This document shows, in pieces, positions 14,011-18,957 of a stretch of DNA of 18,957 bases. The stretch is taken from positions 1-18,957 of the forward strand of contig CAKRMZ010000032.1 of NCBI GenBank assembly GCA_934365155.1. The letters run 5' to 3'. Numbering within the stretch: the stretch's first letter is position 1; every line of letters begins with the position of its first letter. The stretch is from an uncultured Eubacteriales bacterium. GTDB lineage: Bacteria > Bacillota > Clostridia > Oscillospirales > CAG-272. The position numbers and the translations under genes are program-made. The notes under the pieces were generated by a model. It did no database searches. It was not told the DNA's origin and saw only the letters and a program-made list of their open reading frames with translations.

Positions 14011-14112
14011 TCAATGCACCTTTTTGTCGGCGCCGAAACCTATTCGGAACTTTCACCCCCGATTTTTCGTCTGAATTTTTGAACAGTAATTTATTTTGAA
14101 GGTGGTTATTTC

Positions 14113-15276
14113 GTGAAATATTCTGTAAAATCGATTGGATTTTTCATATTTCTTCTTTGTGTAATCTCTTTGCTTAGCCTGTCTGTTTTTGCAATTTCAA
14201 CTGTAGAAACGGATCCTCCGGAAAATCTCAGTGTTCTTCCGTACTATGAAGGCAGCAATCAGCTTGTAGGAATTGAAATCTCTTATACCGATCCGCAAAG
14301 CTTTATCGATGCGCTTTCTTTAAAGTATGAGAACGGAAATCGTTTGTATCATTACAAAGTGATATACCGTTGGAAAATCGATGATAATGACTGGGTTTTG
14401 AATGACAAAGGCGATTATATTCCATACTCCGATGAGCAAATTCTTGCCAACACTTTTATGCTGTTCGGTTATAATCCCAACCAGTCTGATTCGGTCACTT
14501 CCGAAGAACAGTATCCGGATTCTTTATCCGAATTTATAAAAACCGCAGACGGAATTACCTACTTTGATTTTTCCGGACATACCGTAAGTGTACAGGCACA
14601 ATATCAAATTTGCTCCCTTTCCGACGGCTTTATTTCTTATTCTGAGTTTTCGGAAAGCCTCATATTTACTCCGGATGATCTATTGCAGAAAAATCAGAAT
14701 AAAATTCTGGATGACAGTGTGTTTCCGACAATTAAGGATTTTACTCTAAGCGGTAGCGCCAATGGAGGATACCATTTGACTTTTAAAGCAATTCACCCGA
14801 AGGAAATCACCAATTTTATCACGCAATATCCGACACAGCTATGGTACGGCATTGACATAAAAATCGGGGATGAAGACTGGCAAAACGTAAAATGCGAACG
14901 TTTCAATCAGGAAAACGCAAACTCGGAATTTGTTATTTCACTTCCGTCATCCTACCATAATTTCATATCCATACCGATAAGCATTCGAATGCGATATTTG
15001 CAATACCAGCCACAGGGGCAAAATTTAAGCTTGGTAAAAGAGGGAAGTTGGTCCGCAACCGAAACATATGTATCGATAAAGGACAGGGAATTCGACGATT
15101 CTTCGAAGATATCGGAGAATGTGTCGGATAATTCTACCGATGTACCCTCAACACCCGAACATAAACTTAAAGTCCAGCCTATCGCGTTAGGAAGCATCAT
15201 TGTTATACTGCTTGCTTTTGTATCGGTATCCATCGTTATCTATTTTAAAAAGCACGGCAAAAAAAATAAATCCTGA
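14113..15276 (+). CDS. Unrecognised surface protein with signal peptide and C-terminal membrane anchor
   Basis: I do not recognise this 387-residue protein. It begins at GTG 14113 after AAGGTGG with a signal peptide (MKYSVKSIGFFIFLLCVISL, cleavage near VFA|IS at 27-28). The outer part is rich in Tyr, Ser, Asp and beta-prone stretches and seems to hold two similar halves (YKVIYRWKIDDNDW near 80-95 and LWYGIDIKIGDEDW near 240-255), suggesting two beta-sandwich modules. A Ser/Asp/Thr-rich linker (about 325-350) leads to one membrane span (about 357-378) and a Lys-rich tail KKHGKKNKS. There is no LPXTG motif. Topology is therefore outside-facing, tail inside. It is preceded by ktrA with a 102-base gap and closed by a strong terminator. 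Confidence 0.75.
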   Translation: MKYSVKSIGFFIFLLCVISLLSLSVFAISTVETDPPENLSVLPYYEGSNQLVGIEISYTDPQSFIDALSLKYENGNRLYHYKVIYRWKIDDNDWVLNDKGDYIPYSDEQILANTFMLFGYNPNQSDSVTSEEQYPDSLSEFIKTADGITYFDFSGHTVSVQAQYQICSLSDGFISYSEFSESLIFTPDDLLQKNQNKILDDSVFPTIKDFTLSGSANGGYHLTFKAIHPKEITNFITQYPTQLWYGIDIKIGDEDWQNVKCERFNQENANSEFVISLPSSYHNFISIPISIRMRYLQYQPQGQNLSLVKEGSWSATETYVSIKDREFDDSSKISENVSDNSTDVPSTPEHKLKVQPIALGSIIVILLAFVSVSIVIYFKKHGKKNKS

Positions 15277-15280
15277 TAAT

Positions 15281-15335
15281 AAAAATCTCTTATCCTTTTT
15301 GGCACTTTGTGATTGCGGATAAGAGATTTTTTTGT
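15281..15335 (+). terminator. Strong terminator after the surface-protein gene
   Basis: A perfect 15-bp stem (15281-15295 with 15317-15331; core ATCTCTTATCC) has a 21-nt loop and runs into a T tract. The A-rich upstream arm makes it possibly active in both directions. Confidence 0.85.
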
Positions 15336-15379
15336 GTAAATGTCAGAATATTCCGGTTCAAAAATTCCGTGCTTCTGTA

Positions 15380-15408
15380 TTGCTTTTTTTCGAAAAATCA
15401 AGTATACT
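15380..15408 (+). promoter_or_regulatory. Promoter of the DNA polymerase IV gene
   Basis: TTGCTT (15380-15385), 17 bases, TATACT (15403-15408). The start near 15415 lies just before the LexA box. Confidence 0.7.
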
Positions 15409-15417
15409 ATACATATA

Positions 15418-15429
15418 GAACATATGTTC
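15418..15429. promoter_or_regulatory. LexA (SOS) operator
   Basis: GAACATATGTTC is a perfect palindrome that fits the Gram-positive SOS box core GAAC-N4-GTTC, with G after it as in the consensus. It sits right at the predicted start, between the -10 element and the ribosome site of the dinB gene, where LexA would repress. Confidence 0.85.
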
Positions 15430-15442
15430 GGAGATTTTTGAA

Positions 15443-16642
15443 ATGGACCGCACGATTTTACACTGTGATATGGATAATTTTTTTGCTTCCGTAGAATGCC
15501 TTGATTATCCCGAGATCCGTCATCTTCCGGTGGCGGTTTGCGGGGATGCCGAAATGCGTCACGGTGTTGTTCTGGCCAAGAATGATGTTGCAAAATCCTA
15601 CCAGATAAAAACCGGTGAGAGCATTTTTTCCGCCCAAAAAAAGTGCCCGCATTTATACATTCTTTCGCCGAATTTTGATAAATATCGCAATTTTTCCAAT
15701 CGCGCAAAAGAAATCTACTACAGCTATACCAATCTGTGTGAAGAATACAGCATTGACGAATGCTTTTTGGATGTTACCGGAAGTCAGAAGCTTTTCGGTG
15801 ACGGCGAAAGCATTGCAAGACAAATTAAAGAAAGAATCAAACAAGAATTGGGAATTACGGTATCAATCGGTGTTTCATACAATAAATTTTTCGCAAAAAT
15901 GGGAAGCGATTATAAAAAACCGGATTCTGTCACGGTAATTACAGAAAAAAATTATAAAGAAATTTTGTGGAAGCTTCCGTTAACGCGAATGCTTTTTATC
16001 GGAGATGCCTCGGCCAAATTGTTATATCATATAGGAATCAAAACAATCGGGGATTTGGGGGCGGCCCCTGCGGATGTTCTTTTTCAGATTTTAGGCAAAA
16101 ACGGTCCGTATCTTAAATCTCTGGCAAACGGACAGGATCGTTCTGTCGTATCTGACTTTCAACACATTTCCATTCCGAAAAGCTTATCACAATGTATTAC
16201 GCCGTCACATAATATATGCAGCAATGATGAGATGAAAAAAGTATTGTTGACATTAGCTCAAAATGTTGCAAAGCGGTTGCGCAGCCAAGCTTTTAAAGCC
16301 GGTGAACTCAGCCTGAAAATACGAGATCCTTTTTTTCATGAAGTTTCCCATCAAATAAAATTTTTGATACCGACACAGTTATGGCATGATATTTTTGCTT
16401 CCGCTTATCAGATTTATCTTTCAAAATTCAGCCATATTCGTGAAATTCGTGCGGTTACTCTGCGACTGGGGGCTTTGAAAAGCACAAGCGAAGAAGCACT
16501 GCCTTTGTGTTTTGAGGAATCCGAAAACGATCACTTTAACCGTCTGGAAGAGACCATTGACAACATTCAAAGCCGCTTTGGGACTCACATAATACAAAAC
16601 GGAATTCAATTTACACACCCGGATCTTCGCTTGCGAAAGTAA
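15443..16642 (+). CDS. dinB: DNA polymerase IV (Y-family translesion polymerase)
   Basis: The 399-residue protein carries the Y-family palm motifs HCDMDNFFASVE (metal ligand D9, steric gate F14) and YSIDECFLDVTG (D105, E106), the finger block GVVLAKNDVAKSYQIKTGES, the palm block GVSYNKFFAKMGSDYKKPDS, the helix-hairpin-helix region (IGIKTIGDLG) and a little-finger domain (about 235-350). It copies past damaged template bases at low fidelity. The C-terminus shows no obvious QxxLF-type clamp-binding motif. ATG 15443 follows GGAG. The SOS box upstream predicts induction by DNA damage. It forms a single-gene unit between two terminators. Confidence 0.95.
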   Translation: MDRTILHCDMDNFFASVECLDYPEIRHLPVAVCGDAEMRHGVVLAKNDVAKSYQIKTGESIFSAQKKCPHLYILSPNFDKYRNFSNRAKEIYYSYTNLCEEYSIDECFLDVTGSQKLFGDGESIARQIKERIKQELGITVSIGVSYNKFFAKMGSDYKKPDSVTVITEKNYKEILWKLPLTRMLFIGDASAKLLYHIGIKTIGDLGAAPADVLFQILGKNGPYLKSLANGQDRSVVSDFQHISIPKSLSQCITPSHNICSNDEMKKVLLTLAQNVAKRLRSQAFKAGELSLKIRDPFFHEVSHQIKFLIPTQLWHDIFASAYQIYLSKFSHIREIRAVTLRLGALKSTSEEALPLCFEESENDHFNRLEETIDNIQSRFGTHIIQNGIQFTHPDLRLRK

Positions 16643-16672
16643 TTTGCTATTTATATGTATTTTTCAAAAAAG

Positions 16673-16717
16673 CAACAGAGAATGTATCGGCTTTGGGATG
16701 CATTCTCTGTTGTTTTT
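16673..16717. terminator. Terminator between dinB and the convergent accessory operon
   Basis: A perfect 12-bp stem (CAACAGAGAATG 16673-16684 with 16701-16712) is followed by TTTTT on the plus strand and preceded by AAAAAA, giving T residues on the minus strand too. It overlaps the stop region of the minus-strand DUF1963 gene. Confidence 0.85.
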
Positions 16718-17264
16718 ATGAGCGGTCAATCACGAAGCGAATACCGTCAATTCGGTTTTTATCCTTGCCGAAAAAGAAGTAGGCATATCCGTCAATATGA
16801 TCAAGGAATTTTGTATTTTCGGCTAAGGGATCAAACTGCAGCAGTAATTCCTCATCGGTTTCATATCCAGAGGAGGGAACACCGAACAGCCTTATACCGT
16901 CTGCCGCATCATCGGCAGGTTCAAACGATATAAGCCAGTCTTCATTTAGATGCGCAAACCGCGGCTCGACCTCGTTAAAATCGTCGATGACAACATTCGG
17001 TTCACCGTCATAATAATAGGCCATCGCCTGATACTCGTACATCATCTCCGCATCGAGAAAAAGATAGAGATACCCCGTGTGCGGCAACTTATTTTCGGTG
17101 TCGAATTCCGCAATATCCGAAAGACGGATCTGCGCAAAGAATATCACATCGTCCGAAAACTTATCCAGCCATCCGGCAGGCAGCACCGGAGCGCCGAAAA
17201 ACTTGCTTGCGCCAAGGTCATATTCTCCCTTTGGTTTATGTATCTTGATTCCGATCGCACTCAT
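16716..17264 (-). CDS. DUF1963 / YwqG-like protein
   Basis: The 182-residue soluble protein shows the YwqG pattern: an early block SKFFGAPVLPAGW (family SKFGGxPxLPxxxxWP), then FFAQIRLSDIAEF (family FLAQINL), LPHTGYLYLFLD, EDWLISFEPADD, HKIFG-like RLFGVPSSGYETDE and a final LLLQFD and YFFFGKDK. The biochemical role of the family is unknown. It is somewhat shorter than YwqG, mostly at the N-terminus. ATG 17264 follows AGGAG. It is the last gene of a minus-strand operon, ten bases after the 97-residue gene. The family often occurs in multi-gene accessory clusters, sometimes near toxin/immunity loci (recalled knowledge), which would fit this high-GC region. Confidence 0.82.
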   Translation of the reverse strand: MSAIGIKIHKPKGEYDLGASKFFGAPVLPAGWLDKFSDDVIFFAQIRLSDIAEFDTENKLPHTGYLYLFLDAEMMYEYQAMAYYYDGEPNVVIDDFNEVEPRFAHLNEDWLISFEPADDAADGIRLFGVPSSGYETDEELLLQFDPLAENTKFLDHIDGYAYFFFGKDKNRIDGIRFVIDRS

Positions 17265-17274
17265 AGCTTTGCTC

Positions 17275-17568
17275 CTATTTCAGTTTAAAGGTGTAGAAGT
17301 ATCCGCCGTCGAAAGAGCGCGGCCGATAGTATATTTCTTTGCCTTTTTCTATTTCCCACGATTTGTTGTATTTCGGATCGGCACAAACAACCGACAGAAC
17401 AATTTTATTTTCACTCACTTCGTCAATTCGGAAATTGCGCCCGCCCTTTCCGAAATCGGGGAGATCGCCGGGCACGCAGGGAACGCGCACATCGGCAGTC
17501 ACCCTTTTGCGGTAGCCGCCGCTGACGCGGTTAATGCCCCACGCCGTTTCTTTAATTCTCAGCTTCAC
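17275..17568 (-). CDS. Unrecognised 97-residue protein
   Basis: I do not recognise this small basic protein. It starts at GTG 17568, nine bases after GGAGG, and overlaps the 3' end of the Sel1 gene by 17 bases; ten bases separate it from the DUF1963 gene. No signal peptide or membrane span is present. The sequence alternates beta-prone stretches (RVTADVRVPCVPGD, NKIVLSVVCAD, GGYFYTFKLK) with turns, suggesting a compact beta protein. The good ribosome site, overlap and operon position make it a real gene. Confidence 0.7.
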   Translation of the reverse strand: MKLRIKETAWGINRVSGGYRKRVTADVRVPCVPGDLPDFGKGGRNFRIDEVSENKIVLSVVCADPKYNKSWEIEKGKEIYYRPRSFDGGYFYTFKLK

Positions 17569-18284
17569 AGCACTTGTCCTCCGTATCGGATTTTCCGCTC
17601 AGAAACAGATAATGCGCCGCCTTTTTCCCGTCCGGCTGAACGCCCGGAATTCCGCCTGTGTATATCTCATACAGCCGTACCGCCGCTGAGCGCACGTTCC
17701 GGTCGGCAGCTTCGGTATAAAGCAGTACCGCTGCGCCGATGTCCATTGTCACGCCGAATCCGTTTTCATAAAAGTATGCCGTCTGGTACATCGCTTCGGC
17801 ATTGCCCGAATCCGCCGCATGCGATGTCCACAGAAAAGCCTGCTTGTCGTCGCGCTTTCCCGGATAGCCGAGGTGACACGCCATACCGAGCGCAGACATA
17901 GCGTCATTGTCGCCGCATTTAGCGGCGGCAATGTACCATTCCATCTGCTTTTGGTGCTGTTTTATTATTTTTCGCTTTGGCGATTTGCAAGGCAACGAAA
18001 GATTCCGAAGCTGCGCCGCCTGCTGCCAGAATGGAATATCGGAGTCATCAAGCGCCAGGTCGCCGAGAGCGAGCATTGCCTGCGTGCTGCCGTTGTCGGC
18101 AGCACGGGTAAGGAAACGCATGCCTTTTCGCCGGTCGCATGCCTTTTCGCCGGTCATAAAAATCACCGTCAGCATCGAGATACACTTTTGCAGCACGAAA
18201 GAGTGCCTCCGGGTGTGCCGCCTTGATTTCGGCGTTCATGCCCTCAGAATGAAGGCGTGAAGCTCGGGATGATGCTGTTTTCAT
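17552..18284 (-). pseudogene. Sel1-repeat protein gene, frameshifted by a 19-bp tandem duplication
   Basis: Two minus-strand frames together encode one Sel1-repeat protein. Frame A starts at ATG 18284 (GAGGT seven bases upstream; an inner ATG at 18239 also exists) and reads MNAEIKAAHPEALFRAAKVY to DRRKGM. Frame B continues MRFLTRAADNGSTQAMLALG and carries further repeats (MEWYIAAAKCGDNDAMSALG, SHAADSGNAEAMYQTAYFYENGFG, LYTEAADRNVRSAAVRLYEIY) to the stop at 17552. The junction is the tandem duplication at 18118-18155. Removing one 19-bp copy restores a 714-base frame (237 residues). Sel1 repeats are alpha-alpha protein-binding units. As it stands, frame A ends early at 18048 with an unrelated tail. 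It overlaps the next gene, so the operon was built with the intact form. Confidence 0.85.
18118..18155. repeat. Perfect 19-bp tandem duplication
   Basis: GCATGCCTTTTCGCCGGTC occurs at 18118-18136 and again, directly adjacent and identical, at 18137-18155. The period of 19 is not a multiple of three and shifts the reading frame of the Sel1 gene. Confidence 0.97.
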
Positions 18285-18286
18285 AT

Positions 18287-18341
18287 CAAGACCTCAAAAT
18301 GAAGTCTTGCAACGGTATCAAGGCCTCATTCTGAGGCCTTG
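18287..18341. repeat. Two tandem related hairpins with a compensatory change
   Basis: Two 23-base inverted repeats start 32 bases apart. Unit 1 (18287-18309) pairs CAAGACCTCA with TGAAGTCTTG, one mismatch, loop AAA. Unit 2 (18319-18341) pairs CAAGGCCTCA with TGAGGCCTTG, perfect, loop TTC. An A-T pair in unit 1 is G-C in unit 2. Both are preceded by TAT. On the minus strand the 3' arm of unit 1 contains the GAGGT ribosome site of the Sel1 gene. No T-run follows either. Confidence 0.8.
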
Positions 18342-18387
18342 ACAGTCAATGTCCCCCTTTGTCCGAAATTCAATCCGCAAGCGTATC

Positions 18388-18415
18388 TTGATCAAGTCGC
18401 AAAACATGGTAAAGT
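18388..18415 (+). promoter_or_regulatory. Possible promoter of the right-edge gene
   Basis: TTGATC (18388-18393), 16 bases, TAAAGT (18410-18415) with a TG before it (extended -10). The -35 lies in a CTTGATCAAG palindrome (18387-18396). Both elements match the consensus at four of six positions, so this is tentative. Confidence 0.35.
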
Positions 18416-18445
18416 CAAAACATCAGAACAGAAGGAGGTGTTACA

Positions 18446-18957
18446 ATGGCGACGAAAAAATATGAAAGCATGCGTATTATGTCTCTCGAAGGCAGCGCGG
18501 TGTTCAAAAATGACGGATTTACCGCCACCAAAGACGGCAAGCCCGATCCCAAGGCGTTCAGGGGCGTTCTTGATGAGAGCCTTGACACATTGAAGCTCGC
18601 AGAGGTGTACGATCGGCGCAAAAGCGAGCTTGCTTACCCTTATCTCGACGGCAAGAAGCGATTCTGCCGCGCCGTTGTGTGCCTTTCCTTCAACCGTGCG
18701 ATCAAGCTGTACGAGTCATACGGCAACCGCTACGTTCTGAACGGTTACAGCGTTACCGACGCGGATATGCAGGATCACGTCTGCATCAGCACCGTCGGCG
18801 GCAAGCCGACGCTGATCGCCATAGACGTATCCTTCCGGGAGAACAGCGGGTATGCACCTGTGGAGAAACCGATTGCGGAAGGAATCCTCGGCAAGTATTT
18901 CAAATATGATTCCGATACGCACACGTACAAGCGAAGCGACAAGACCATCCCCACGGA
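18446..18957 (+). CDS. Unrecognised protein, 3' end missing
   Basis: The frame is open from ATG 18446 to the right edge (170 codons seen). An almost perfect ribosome site AAGGAGGTG lies seven bases upstream. I do not recognise the protein. It begins MATKKYESMRIMSLEGSAVF, is soluble and charged, has no signal peptide or membrane span, and includes RFCRAVVCLSFNRAIKLYES and YVLNGYSVTDADMQDHVCIS. G+C content and codon choice (GGC, GCC, CGC, AAG) match the neighbouring high-GC genes and differ from the rest of the window. Very strong ribosome sites and such short charged proteins are common on conjugative elements and phages of Clostridia, so an integrated element is a fair guess (inference). It is divergent from the Sel1 operon. 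Confidence 0.75.
   Translation, partial: MATKKYESMRIMSLEGSAVFKNDGFTATKDGKPDPKAFRGVLDESLDTLKLAEVYDRRKSELAYPYLDGKKRFCRAVVCLSFNRAIKLYESYGNRYVLNGYSVTDADMQDHVCISTVGGKPTLIAIDVSFRENSGYAPVEKPIAEGILGKYFKYDSDTHTYKRSDKTIPT

Noticed and set aside
14033..14047. CCGAA/TTCGG hairpin as terminator of ktrA
   Set aside because: Stem of five pairs and no T-run after it; too weak to call.
16950..17901. Long plus-strand open frames across the DUF1963 and Sel1 genes
   Set aside because: High GC content leaves antisense frames open by chance; the minus-strand frames have family matches, ribosome sites and tight gene spacing.
18287..18341. Short CRISPR array
   Set aside because: Only two diverged palindromic units with a 9-base gap; no spacers of usual length and no cas genes.
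18339..18367. TTGACA at the end of the second hairpin as a promoter for the right-edge gene
   Set aside because: The sequence 16-18 bases downstream (TCCGAA region) does not resemble a -10 element.

Overview
The window looks like chromosomal DNA from a low-to-medium GC Gram-positive anaerobe of the Clostridia (Bacillota). Supporting signs are AGGAGG-type ribosome sites, frequent TTG and GTG starts, sigma-A promoters, a Bacillus-type LexA box, a PerR-like Fur protein, lipoprotein signals and a stand-alone acetate kinase. A genus cannot be named from this sequence.

Layout. 1-1620 (minus strand): a secreted NlpC/P60 cell-wall hydrolase with choline-binding-like repeats, cut by the left edge, then a solitary acyl carrier protein; tandem terminators separate them. 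1658-2602: an XRE regulator with four membrane spans behind a structured leader. 2633-5338: a divergent pair, an M29 aminopeptidase (minus) and acetate kinase (plus). 5377-7604: two extracytoplasmic folding proteins in a row, a lipoprotein cyclophilin and a membrane-anchored parvulin-like protein whose active-site histidines are replaced. 7618-8738: a HAD hydrolase and a PerR-like Fur regulator whose promoter overlaps the HAD stop codon. 8816-11946: a Crp/Fnr regulator, a substrate-binding lipoprotein, a permease and a compact ATPase form a tight NMT1/SsuA-type ABC operon, with a near-perfect 16-bp palindrome at the predicted transcription start. 12004-14010: a KtrB/TrkH plus KtrA/TrkA potassium uptake pair. 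14113-15276: an unrecognised surface protein anchored by a C-terminal membrane span. 15380-16642: an SOS-controlled DNA polymerase IV.

After the terminator at 16673-16717 the base composition jumps from about one third G+C to about 60% (hand counts of 60-base blocks). The last 2.2 kb look like an acquired accessory region: a minus-strand operon of a Sel1-repeat gene broken by a 19-bp tandem duplication, a 97-residue unknown and a DUF1963/YwqG protein; a pair of related hairpins with a compensatory base-pair change; and the start of an unrecognised gene that runs off the right edge behind a very strong ribosome site.

No CRISPR array, IS element, tRNA or rRNA was seen. The least ordinary signals are the frameshifting duplication and hairpin pair in the high-GC end, the operator candidate of the Crp/ABC operon, and the tandem folding factors with a degenerate parvulin.
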